DNA from: Cryptomeria japonica
Lineage: Eukaryota; Streptophyta; Pinopsida; Cupressales; Cupressaceae
Direction of reading: 5' to 3'
NCBI RefSeq assembly: GCF_030272615.1
Contig: NC_081406.1
Span: forward strand, 482,203,900-482,267,899
Length of the DNA: 64,000 nucleotides
Made by a program: the position numbers and the translations under genes. Under the pieces are notes generated by a model, which did no database searches, was not told the origin of the DNA, and saw only the letters and a list, made by a program, of their open reading frames with translations. Numbering within the stretch: the first letter of the stretch is position 1; each line of letters starts with the position of its first letter. Shown here in pieces: positions 38,331-50,054 of the stretch.

Positions 38331-39221
38331 TTCTTTTCATGTAGTTGCATTGTTCGATGTTGCAAGTTTTCCCATGGCTATATATTTTCTTTCTGCTGTA
38401 GTTGTAGTCAAGTGGGACTGTGCAGTTGAATTAGTCAAATGTGCCCACATTTTTCTCCACTCTTCTTATATATAAGGAGGACCCTCATTTGTATATTCTA
38501 TCTTTTTTATGCTAAGAAAAACTCTACTGAATTTTTGTCTCAACTAAGACTTTGAGCTTTTGTTGTGAAGATTTGATCAAGCAAATAAAGAAAGCAATTT
38601 TATTTGATCTCAAACTTTGTGTTGTGTCAAAAAAATTTTATATGAGTCGATGTTCTTACGTTCATGACTTATAGATGTTCTTGAATTTCTTGATATAGGA
38701 GGTATTGTTAAGTGGGTAAAAGAGCTCTTGAATTGTGAACGTAGACTTTGTGCTCCTTGAATATTTGGAAAATTTTCTATTGTTAAGTGATTAGTAGTAG
38801 GCTTTGTATTGCTACTATTGCTTGTAGTTTTAAGGATTAAGGAATTATACTCTAAGACTTTGAGCTGCAATATTGAATTCCTTACCATTGTGATAATTAG
38901 TTAAGTTAGTGTTATATTCAAGAAAGACTTTTTGCTTCTTGCTTATAAAATTTTGGTATAGTTTGTTGGATTAATTCATTTATTTCCTTAAGTATCCAAG
39001 TGATAGGGAAATTGTAACAAAGTGGAGGGAGAATACATTAACTCTGAAAAAAGATAGTTATCTGCCCAACACTAACCCACAGATTTTATTTTCTTATTAA
39101 TTAGAGAAGAAATTTCAAAGGGAACCTCCCCTTGATGAGAGGAGAGATTAATTTCTCAACATAGCTGTGTGTGAATCATATATTTTGTCATTGGTATGCT
39201 AGTGACAAAATATTCACCCAA

Positions 39222-39223
<2 letters not shown>

Positions 39224-39280
<57 letters not shown>

Positions 39281-40016
39281 GAACTCTCTCATATTTTCTA
39301 TCTCTCCCTCTCTCATTATCTCACTCACTCTCTCCCTCTCTCCCTCTCTCATTATCTCACTCACTCTCTCCCTCTCTCCCTCTATGAACTCTCTCCTCTT
39401 TTCTCTCTCTCCCTCTCTCATTAGCTACGCCTCTTTTATCTCCCTCTATGAACTCTCTCCTAGTTTATCTCTCTTCCTCTCTCATTATCTCACTCTCTCT
39501 CATTAGCTACTCTCTCTCTTTCTCTCTTTCTCTTTATGAACTCTCTCTCTCTATGAACTCTATGAACTCTATCCTCATTTCTCTCTCTCCCTCTATGAAC
39601 TCTCTCCCTTTATGAACTCTATCCTATTTTCTCTCTCTCCCTCATTCACTCTCTCTCACTCATTGTCTCTCAAATTACCTACTCTCCCTCTTTCTCTATC
39701 TCTCTTTATTTTAATCTTGCATAAAAGTTTAAATGTTTAAATTTATATTTGTAAATGTTGTATTTAATTATAAATTTGTTTTTTGAAGGTTAAATGTAAA
39801 TTAAATAGTAATTGTAAATTTTCATGTTTGTATATACATGTGCATAGTTAGATGTTTAAATGTTTAAATTTCTTTTTGATATGTTGAAATGTTACATTCT
39901 ATATGTTTTTAATGTTATGTATAAATTTTCTCACTCACACTCTATCTCTCTATCTCTCTCACTCTCTCTCATTACCTACTCTCTCTATCTCTATCTCACA
40001 CACTCTCTCTCATTAG

Positions 40017-40094
<78 letters not shown>

Positions 40095-40103
40095 TCTCAT
40101 TAC

Positions 40104-40179
<76 letters not shown>

Positions 40180-40784
40180 ACACACATTATCTCACTCACT
40201 CTCTCCCTCTCTCCCTTTATGAACTCTCTACTCTTTTCTCTCTCCCCCTCTCTCATTAGCTACTCCTGTTTTCTCTCCCTCTATGAACTCTCTCCTCTTT
40301 TCTCTCTCTCCCTCTCTCATTATCTCACTCACTCTCTCTCTCATTAGCTACTCTCTCTCTTTCTCTCTTTCTCTTTATGAACTCTATCCTCTTTTCTCTC
40401 TCTCTCTCTATGAACTCTATCCTCTTTTCTCTCTCTCCCTCTATGAAATCTCTCATATTTTCTCTCTCTCCCTCATTCACTCTCTCACACTCATTGTCTC
40501 TCAACTTACCTACTCTCCCTCTCTCTCTAGTTCTCTTTATTTTAATCGTGTGCAAAAGTTTAAATGTTTAAATTTATATTTGTAAATGTTGTATTTAATT
40601 AAAAAGTTTGAATGTTTAAATTTATATTTCTAAATGTTGTATTTAATTATAAAGTTTGAATGTTAAAATTTATATTTCTAAATGTTGTATTTAATTATAA
40701 ATTTTTATTTTGAAGGTGAAATGTAAATTTAATAGTAATTGTAAATTTTCATGTTTGTATATATATGCAGATTATATTCACATA
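39224..40784 (+). repeat. CT-rich macrosatellite, right part
   Basis: Continuation of 15345-17467. It contains two further units with landmark CATTCACTCTCT at 39643 and 40473 (period 830 bp), pure (CT)n at 39224-39279, 40021-40083 and 40107-40146, and (CA)n at 40147-40186. The final AT-rich block repeats a 54-bp unit (TTTAAATTTATATTT, then AAATGTTGTATTTAATTA) three times at 40555-40700. It ends in GTATATATATGCAG, possibly a 3' splice site for the gene that follows. Confidence 0.75.
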
Positions 40785-42884
40785 ATGGATGAGTTTGACA
40801 TAGATGAGTTGTTAGGTCAAATGCCACCTCCACCCCCTCCACCTTTACCTCCACCTCCACCTCCACCTCCACCTCCACCTCCACCTCCACCTCCACCTAC
40901 TCCCAAGGAGTTGAGGGAGAGCATGAGGAGGAATATTGCTTCCCTCTTGAGAGATATTAGTACCATTAGACATGATCATCATCCTCCTCCACAACTACGA
41001 CGCCTTGTAGATAGTATGCAAGGCGTTGTCCATTTTGTACTAAAATTGGATGGGGAGTTGGATAGATATCACACATTGAGAGATTCCATGCATGCTTATT
41101 ATTTTGATGGCATGTCTTATAAATAGGTCAATGAGTTGAAAATAACAAAAAATGATTTGAAACGTTATTTTGTGAACCCAAAAACGGGTGAGGAGATAGA
41201 TCTGAAAAAGTCACGTATATCTATTAGATGGTGTAGGCACCCGCAGATAGCTGCACACTTTTGGGAGCATTCGTGGATGGGATTTGACCATCCACCACAC
41301 TCTAATCATGAGGTGCCAATGTATTTTTTGAAAAAATTATGGGCAAAATTTGAATTGGGTAAAAAATCCAATTACTTTGACATCAAATCATTTCAGGGGA
41401 TTGGCTAAGGCATACCATAGGATAGCCAGGGGCCAAATTGAGTGATAGAGTTAGAAATCGTGTGCATGACGATCCCCTTGTTCCTCTTCTCGCACCAGTT
41501 GTTCCTGCACCCATTCATTATTGAGTGGTTGAATCTTCTCTCAGTTCACTAAGTGCCCTTTCGGGCAATTTTTTAGAGAAGTTGCACCAGGTGAGGGCTG
41601 CCGCCAATATAGCACATGTTTGCACGAGCTGCGGTAGGTCCCCAGAGTGATGTTTCCCATGGAGGAGATGGTGATCCTTTCAATGCTGATGTGGCCCATG
41701 GTGGATATGATGATGCTGGCGAGGGTGTAGATGATGATGTCATATCTTCATATGTTAATCTCATGTGCACAGACGATGATCATCTTACAGAGGTACAAAT
41801 TTATTTATATAATTTATAGTGCAATATTAAATTCAATATATATACACATATGAACCATAACACGAGTCATTTTTTTTTTTAACAGAGGAGGGTTCATACC
41901 ACGTCATGGAGGGAGCCCTATCATCTTAGCTCCATACCTCGAGATGTCAGTGCCCCATTTATAGTATGCACTTTCATCTAGATACATTGAATTACATTTA
42001 AAATAAATAATTAAAACTTGAATTTAATAACGTGTATGATTTTTTTTTTTAATTCTGTAGGGTGTTTCGGGTAACACTGAGGTTGCCAGTTCTTCACGCC
42101 CTAGCCCATCGATCACTGAGGCTCAGCCTCATATACCCCTAGTATGTTTTTTATCCATTAATTTTGAGTGTTTATATGCTTACTAAATTATGTATAACTC
42201 TTATTCATGCCCATTTTTTGCAATTGTAGGCTTTTGGGTTGTTTGATGATGCATCACATGTAAGTCCTCACTCATCAGTGACTTTGGTTGCACATCAAAC
42301 ACCATATGTATGCTTTTCTTCCATAAACTTCTTCTCATTATATACTTTATAATTTATGTATATACAAGTTTGATTCATGCTTTATATATGTTGTTCAAGT
42401 CAACACCACTATCACTCTTGGTATGGCTATGAGATTGAGCCAAATGCAACCATCAACATTGTCATTTGAGGTCATGATTAAAAAAATGAATTCTAATTTG
42501 TCTATTGTGTACATGTCTTTTATAGGGATTATCAAAATTGATGTAATGTTTTTTTGTACAGGACTTGACTACAACCACTTTCTTTGTTCAAGAGAGTGGA
42601 CCTCCTCGTACCACTGAGGGCATTACAGAGCATGGTCGTATGGTAATTTATTTTAAATGTTCATTATTTAATTACTTGATAAGTGAATTATTCAAATCAT
42701 TTGAATTAAACACACATAATGTCTTCTCATGTTATCTTTTAATAATGTATAGGAGGGTGTGGGCACTAATATTGTAGACACACATGATGGTGCATCTCAG
42801 GAGCACATCCAATAGGATGATGCATCTCAGTCATCTTCATGTGGAGTGAAGAGGATTGTAGATCAGATGCATGAGAGCTCTTAG
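40785..42884 (+). pseudogene. Spliced gene of unknown function in the DNA transposon
   Basis: The ATG at 40785 opens MDEFDIDELLGQ, a run of about 30 prolines (40825-40900) and PKELRESMRRNIASLLRDI. After a TAG at 41124 the frame continues VNELKITKNDLKRYF to about 41405, then shifts to RNRVHDDPLVPLLAPVVP and GDPFNADVAHGGYDDAGEGVDDD. Likely small exons follow with GT/AG borders: 41886-41963, 42061-42141, 42230-42307 (or to 42259 at a GTAAGT), 42562-42642 and 42753-42884, the last in frame to a TAG. T-rich tracts precede the acceptors. The C-terminal exons are low-complexity (Ser, His, Thr, Pro). I do not recognise the product. Its place beside a transposase-like gene suggests an accessory transposon protein. 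Confidence 0.45.
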
Positions 42885-42889
42885 ATTAT

Positions 42890-43115
42890 ATATGTTAGAA
42901 CATGTTATGTTATTATATTATGGACTTTTTATGATGACACTTGTTATGTTATTAGGACTTGTTATTAAGTTATTTGGACTTGTTATTATGTCATTTCCTT
43001 GTTATTATTTTATCAGGACTTGTTATTATGTTATCAAAACTTGTTATGTTATTTGGACTAGGACTTGTTATTGTGTCATTTCCTTTTTATTATGATATCA
43101 GGACTTGTTATGTGA
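42890..43115 (+). repeat. Minisatellite, GGACTTGTTATTATGTTAT units
   Basis: About ten degenerate units of 17-27 bp built on ATTAGGACTTGTTATTATG and TTATTTGGACTTG directly follow the stop of the spliced gene. Confidence 0.8.
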
Positions 43116-43777
43116 TTTGGTGCCCTCTAGTATGATTTTTTCACACTTTACTTGTACAAGACATTTGTGTGTCGTGTTGCCACTCTAGGCTCACACATGC
43201 ATCATAGGTAGAAAATAATCATACTAAAAATTTTAAAACATGCACATGATATGGTATTCTAAAACTATTAAAGACAAAGATTATATGACATGCACATATT
43301 CTCCAATATTGTTTTCCATTCTAGAGGCTCGCACATGCACATGATATGACATTATTAAAGATCAAAGATAAAACTACTAATTATGAAAAGACATTTTAAT
43401 CTTAACTAGAAGCATAGGTTGATGAAAAATATAATAGTTATGAAATTTAATAGAAATAAAATAAAATTCAATTAACTATGAGTGGAGAAAAAATTTAACC
43501 TAGAACAATATGATAGGTAGTTTTAAATCTTGCATGCTCACATAAAGGTCATCAATTTTGTATAATAAAATAATAGAACAAGCAATGCATATAAACTCTA
43601 AACTTATTAAAAGAGATGAGAATGATAATTGAAAATGTGATAGATAAGGAATACTCAACTATTTATTCGGAATTTATTATGTGTATAAAAATCATGACAC
43701 GTTGTTGACATTAAGCCAAATTTGTTTTCTAATATACATATAAATTAAAGACACACATGACATATATGTAAATTCTT
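43116..43777. other. AT-rich flank of LINE insertion
   Basis: No gene or repeat was recognised. It is part of the presumed DNA transposon, interrupted by the LINE, and continues at 51569. Confidence 0.5.
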
Positions 43778-43979
43778 ATGATAATGTTTTTGATTACTAG
43801 AAAAGCAGGTTTTCAAGGGATCCTGAAACCCTTTACAAAAGATCCTTAAAAAATAATAGCATTAAGAAACATGAAAAGACAGACTGCCAAAAAACCAGCA
43901 CAATTATGGGCAAAAATCAGCAAAAAAGCCCAACAAAACTAGCCACATCCAACCATAACATAAAAAGACAGAAGACAAA

Positions 43980-45776
43980 TTACTTAATGTTTTTTAGGGC
44001 ATTAGCCAAATTTCCGCTAATCCCTTGCAAATCTTTAATTTTATCCCTAAGCTTAGGGATATCCTTGGAAGAGGCCACAACAGCATTTTTCATGCTCGCC
44101 CTTGTTCTTTTTGCTGCACCACCAGAAGCACTTTCCACTGTCCCTGCCTCGATAGCAACCTCATCAATATCTAGGTCCAGGACATGTTTGGAGGTGCTGG
44201 AACCATCAAGGAAATTGGTAATTTCCTCTAAATTCTTAGTCACAAAGGTAAGGATATCCGGAATCATTACCAAAAAGTTTTTCATAGCTTTTTCCTTCCT
44301 CCAGATTACCAATTTGAGCTTCCAGCTTCTCCACTTTTTCCTCCATACCTTTATTCCACTGTTTCCAGTTTATTTCATCTTTCTTCCCTTTCTCTTCCCG
44401 CTACTTATCAGTTTTTTCTATATTCTTGATTCCTTCATAAACCCACCTGTCAAAACCCATACGAGCCTCAGACTGGTTTTTGAGTTTATCTAGAAATATC
44501 CCCTCTCCAGCTTTATCCTGATCCCTACTCGAATTCTCCTTGTCACTATCCTGCTCAGTTTCCTTGTCCTTCTCCTGCTCAATTTCCATTTCCCTTTCCT
44601 CATTAATCTTATTGTCCTGCTCCTCCATTGGCTGGCTGTTAACATTTCCTCTGCTCACACTATGGGTAGGACTATTCTGATTAGAAACATCCTCAGCTCC
44701 TCCTTCCTATTCCCCCACTTACTCTTCTTTCCAGCTCTCCTCTCCTTCAGACTCATCAGTCTCCATCTCACTTCCATCTTTTCCAATATCCTCTAAATCA
44801 ATCTTCGTATCCTTTTGATTACCCTTGTCCTCTTGAATATTCTCCATAGTAGCTTTTTTACCCTTTTTGCTCCGTGTCGACTCATCCTTGCTAAGCCCGC
44901 CTTCCTCCATCTTCCTCTTTCCTTTCTTTGGTGACACCGACAATCTCTTGTTTTCCTGGATAGTCAGAATCTTGTAATGCTCATAAATGAGCAAAATAAG
45001 GCTGCAACGAAGCATAGGAAAAGAAGGGCTCTTGCTATGCTTATTCAGAGACCACGATAGAGACCTAAAGAGGTAATAGGGCAGAGAAATCCTCTTCTCA
45101 TGTGTAAAATGATTTAAAAGCACAAAATGGTATGTGTGGGCCCTAGTAAAATGACCCTCCATAGTAATATATTTCATAATTGCATTAAGCACACAACCCC
45201 AGATTTTCTTAATATTGGAAGCATCATAATACCCCCCCGTAGCTTTTCCTATTTTTGCTCTCTCCTTCTCTTTACGCGGAAAAAGATTAACTGCATTATT
45301 AGACACTTTCAGGTCTCTAAAGAAGTTAAGACCAGAATGGGGCATACCTATGACCGTCGCAATGAGATCCGCATCTAGCTTAAACCTAACACTAAGAATT
45401 TTGAAGGAGCCATTTATCCAGTTTTCAGTGACTTTGGTGACAGCTAGGTTAACTCTGCCTTTATCATAGTTGACTAGCTTTTCTATGAAATTTGTCATGA
45501 ATCTTTTCTCCAGCTTTGCCCAAACCTTAGGCATCTCCTTCCATGTGGAAATATTATCAAGTTCCTCTCTTCTTAGATCCCCCCCCCCCATTTTAGATTT
45601 CGTTTTATAATTTCTCTTCTTCTGCAACTTCAAAGCTTTCTTCCAAATGACACTCGAATCAAAATGCATACCCACAAAGTGTGTAGAAAATTAATATTCT
45701 TGATTAAGACTCTGCCCTTCTGATGTGTCATCATTACCTTTCTAAAAATTTGAAGATTACTCATTAAAACTTTCAT
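43980..45776 (-). pseudogene. LINE ORF3, copy 2
   Basis: The ATG at 45776 follows the ORF2 stop at 45781-45779 by two bases (TAATCATG). After a frameshift near 45670 the long open part (45675-44719) holds WKEMPKVWAKLEKRF, NWINGSFKI, VRFKLDADLIATVIGMP, SGLNFFRD and HFVLLNHFTHEKRISLPYYL. Then come a Lys/Glu-rich linker, an acidic Gln/Glu segment (EEREMEIEQEKDKETEQ) and the conserved end RTRASMKNAVVASSKDIPKL. It spans about 600 codons. The role is unknown; the globular N-terminus and coiled-coil C-terminus suggest a structural or nucleic-acid-associated protein rather than an enzyme. Confidence 0.78.
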
Positions 45777-45778
45777 GA

Positions 45779-48700
45779 TTAATCGTGCAATCCATCTTTC
45801 CCCATAAATCTGTCCTTTCTGATAAGTTCTTTAATATTAAAATCAATATTAACTTCCTCATTCCATATACGTTGAGCTTCGTAAATTATGCCAAGGTTCG
45901 CTAACACATCCACAACCCCATTTTTTTCTCTAAAGGCATGTTCAATGATAATAGATTTAAAGCTAGCAATAATTTCTCTAGCTTTTAAAATAATATTTTT
46001 TATAGTCCACGAAGGCTCAATTTCTCCCTTAAGGCATTTATTTATGTTAAGTGAGTCTCCCTCCAGCCATAGATTATCATGATTAAGATCTTTTTCTATA
46101 ATCAAAGTATTCAAAGCCATAGAGGCTTCAGCATAGTGACTAGTTTGATTTCCCAAAGGGCCGGCAACTGCCACGAGTTAACTTCTAGCAAAATTTCTGA
46201 CAATGCCCCCATAACCAACTTTCCCCGGGTTCCCCTTAGATGCCCCATCAAAGTTGGCCTTAATCCATCCCTGAGAAGGAAAGAACCAGACAAGACCATC
46301 CCTACCCTTATCCATATTGATTATGTTATTGGATAGGTTCTATCTTTCATTAAAGTCTTCTTTAGCAACTAAACCATGATCAGTTCCATTTAAACATTCA
46401 AAAATCCCTCTATAGATTTTATCCACCACCATTATAGGGTTAGCACTTTTATCCCTAAAAATCATGTTGTTGCATTCCTTCCAGATGTTCCATATAACAT
46501 TAGGGAGAGTAAGTTTGCAAAGCTCAACATTCTTAGAATTGGAAGTAGGACAATACCATTGCTGCCAAAACTCTTCCAAAGAGTTCGGGAAAACCCAGCT
46601 CAACTTCCACCTACTAAAAATAATATTCTATATTTCCTGACTGAAAATACACTGGTAGAGGATATGACAAGCAGACTCCTCCTCCCTGCAATAAAGAGAA
46701 CACCTATTAGGAGGAACAAATCCACGCTTATGGAGATTATCAAGAGTTAGCACCTTATTTTGGATTAAAATCTAAAATAAGATATTAATTTTGGGCGTCA
46801 AATTCTTTATCCACACTTTAGCCCACAAAGGGATCTCGTCTAGAACTTTGTTGTGGATAGACACTGCTAAAGACATAGAATATTTCCCATCTGAAGTGTC
46901 CCTCCAAATCAAAAAATCACCAACATTGTCCATAAAAATTTTAGAAGAAAGCAAAATCTCTGGAAATTTTAATCCCAGACAAAGCTGGCTGAACTCAATC
47001 CACTTCCCATTTCTCCAGTAGTCTTTAACAAAGACTCCATACCTACTTTTGAACCAGTCTTTCCATTCCTTAAGGATAGGAATTTCCTCCAGCAGTTTAT
47101 CCATAAGCCATCTATCCTCCCAGAATCGAATAATTCTCCCATTCCCCAATTTCCACATTCTTCTAGCTGTTGCCAAAGCTTTAGCCATTTGAACTGCATT
47201 CTAAATTGCAGAGCCTTCAACAAAAAAAGAATTTTCCATAAATTCTTCCTCAGATGGTTGCATGTAAAGGTATTTCTTTTTCCAAATTAAATTCCATTCT
47301 CTTTCCTCCCCTTTCATTCTCCAAATTTGTTTAGCTAACAAGGCATTATTCATAGTTATAATATTCCTTAATCCCAAACACCCATAAGCCTTAGGAGTAC
47401 AAATATTATTCCATGCAATAAGGGGGATTCTATTTTTATCTTCCACTCCCGACCATAAGTATTTTTTTTGAATTCTTTCAATTGCCTCCGCAAACTTGTT
47501 GGGGATTTTGAACAGATTAAGGGCATAGATAGGCAAATTTTGAAGGGTAGATTTAAGCAACGTCACCTTAACCACTTGGCTAAGGAGGGCTCCTTTCCAT
47601 CCCACCAATTTGGAATTGAATCTATCAACCAGCTTCATCCATAAATTCTCCAAAGGCTTCAAGTATATAGGGAGACCCAAATAGGTTGAAGGAAACACAA
47701 CAATTTTGCATCCAAGGATTCTTTATATCCTTCTTTGTCTATCCACAGGGGTATTGATGAAGAACAATGAACTCTTATCCCAATTTATTTTTTGACCAGA
47801 AGCAGTTTCATAGGAATCCATAACACTCTTCATGTTTCTCGCTTCCCTAATGGTAGCTTCTCCCATAGTGATCAAATCATCAACAAACTATTCATGAGTA
47901 CAGGTTATGTTGGAAGATGAAGGTTTAAGGCATTTGAGTTTCCCTTCTTCCATATTTATCATAATAAATCTACCCAAACTTTTAGCCAGAATAGTAAATA
48001 GTATAGCAGAGATGGGATCCCCCTATCTTAGGCCTCTAGAACTTTTGAAGAAACTGGAAGGGGATCCATTAATAATAATTGCAGAGGTAAAAGTTCCAAT
48101 CAACTCAGAACAAAGTTGAATCACCTTTTCCCCAAACCCAAAAGCTTTCATAATTCTGAAAAGGAATTGCCAATTCACTCTGTCATAGGCCTTAGACATG
48201 TCCAACTTAAGAAAAAAGCCTTATTTTTAGCAGCAGTTAAAGAGTGAATATTCTCATGAACAAAAATAATAGAATCCAGAATCTGTCTACCAGGGACAAA
48301 ACCATTATGTTGAGCTGAAATAATGTGGGGGAGAATATCCAACATTCTAGAAGTAAAAACATTAGATATAATCTTGTAAATAGAATTATAAAGGCTGATA
48401 GGTCTGAACTTATTAAGAGAGTTAGCTCCAGAGATCTTAGGAATAAGAACGATAAAGGTAGCATTGAGTTCTTTTAGAAGTCTCCTTGAACCAAATAATT
48501 CTTTAACTCCATTACAAATATCAATCTCCACAATATACCAAAAGTTTTGGAAAAAGAACATAGGGAATCCATTCGGACCAGGAGACTTATCTCCATGAAA
48601 GGAAAACACAGCCTTTTGGATTTCCTGATTCAAAGGGATCTGAGATAGATTTTTGTTGTCATCCTCATTTAAAATGGGAGGGATTGCTTGAGCAAGAAGG

Positions 48701-49953
48701 TCTTGATTTCTGATATCCAGAAGGTTCACCCCTCCCAACAGATTGCTAAAAAATCCATAGCTTCCTTTCTTATTTCATTTTCATCTAATAAAATCCCCCT
48801 ATTGTAGGATAACCTGGAAATCATGTTGGCCACCCTATGCTTAAGAGCAGTCAAGTGGAAAAACCGGGTGTTTTTGTCACCTTCCTTCAAATACAAGGAT
48901 CTTGATCTTTGTCTCCAAAAGGTTTCTTCATTAGAGATAATTTCATGGTATTTAGACGGCAACCCATTTCCAATATTTCTCAAATCCTCCGAAAAGCCCT
49001 TCCTCTTGGATTTTATCTTGAACTTCTTTTATATCAGCCTTAATTTGAACTTTACTTTTAAAGATATCTCCAAAAGTCTCTTTGTTCCATATTTTGACTT
49101 TAGTTTTTATGATGTTAAGCTTTTTGGCAACTTTGAATAAGGTCGTTCCCTCAATCTCTGAATTCCACCATTCAGCAACACAGACTTCCAACGACGAGTG
49201 GGATAACCATGCTTTTTCAAATCTAAAAGGAAAATTTCACTTCGCAGAAGTTGAATTGGCAGTGAAAGAAATAGGGTAATGATCAGAGCCAATCTTAATG
49301 ATTGACGCCAAAGAACAATTATACTTAGAAAGCCAATCAGGAGAAATCAGGGATCTATCCAGCCTTACTTGAATAAGATTAGAACCAGTTCTTCGATTGG
49401 CCCAAGTGTAATTAATCCCTTTGAGATCCACATCCATCAAAGCTTGATCATTAATAAAATCCATAAGATCTTGTCTTCCCTCCAGCTTCAAAGGGAGGCC
49501 TCCCATCTTTTCATCCTCTTTTAAAGAAGTATTGAAATATCCCATGATCATCTAGCTTTTATTAGCAAAACTTAATCTGTCTTCAGCCAAGCTCCTCCAA
49601 AATTTCGTTCTTCCAGCTTTAGAATTAGGTGCATAGACATTAGTGATAACCCATACAAAGTTATCCTTAATATGCTCAAGCAAGACTGAGGTCCTATTGA
49701 CCCCTGAAGCAATTTCCTTACCTATAATAGTATTCTGGTTCCAAAAGATAGTTGTATCTCGTGAGGCACCCTTCGAACTTGTTCCAATTACCCCATTACT
49801 TTTGAATATTCTAATCCTTTCCACTTTATCCTTACACATATTAATTTCCTGAATAAGGACTACATCAGGTTTATGATCTCTAACAATATTACACAACACA
49901 TCCTTCTTATGGGGGGCATTCAACCCTCTAATATTCCATGAGATTATCTTCAT
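45779..49953 (-). pseudogene. LINE ORF2: endonuclease, reverse transcriptase, RNase H
   Basis: The ATG at 49953 starts MKIISWNIRGLNAPHKK, an APE-type endonuclease with LIQEI, NVYAPN and a final SDHYPISF. The GDFN motif reads GYFN, losing the catalytic Asp. The RT region includes GDKSPGPNGF, FRPISLYNSIYKIIS, HNGFVPGRQILDSI, MDMSKAYDRVNW and FVDD (near 47880) in place of FADD, preceded by a stop. A Cys-rich zf-RVT-like finger, RCSLCREEESACHILYQC, lies near 46660. The C-terminal RNase H (46300-45779) keeps NFDGASKGNPG, HYAEAS and LEGDSLN. ORF2 performs target-primed reverse transcription. About ten stops or frameshifts make it inactive. Plant L1 elements with such an RNase H are known. Confidence 0.92.
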
Positions 49954-50054
49954 ACTTTAATCGGGGATAAGGCTAACTCAATGGATCTCTGAGTTCCATC
50001 AGCATGGTTCTTCCAACTTTCTTGTTCCCTCTGATTCTTTAGAGAAGGTCTCCC

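Larger units (their letters stand above)
29616..39223 (+). repeat. 3' LTR with nested LINE
   Basis: It begins TGTTGTCCTCGATTTC and ends TTCACCCAACA before (CT)n. Without the LINE (34647-38330) and one copy of its 14-bp target duplication it is about 5,910 bp. No strong purine tract precedes it; the nearest is AAAG within the tRNA-like sequence. Confidence 0.9.
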
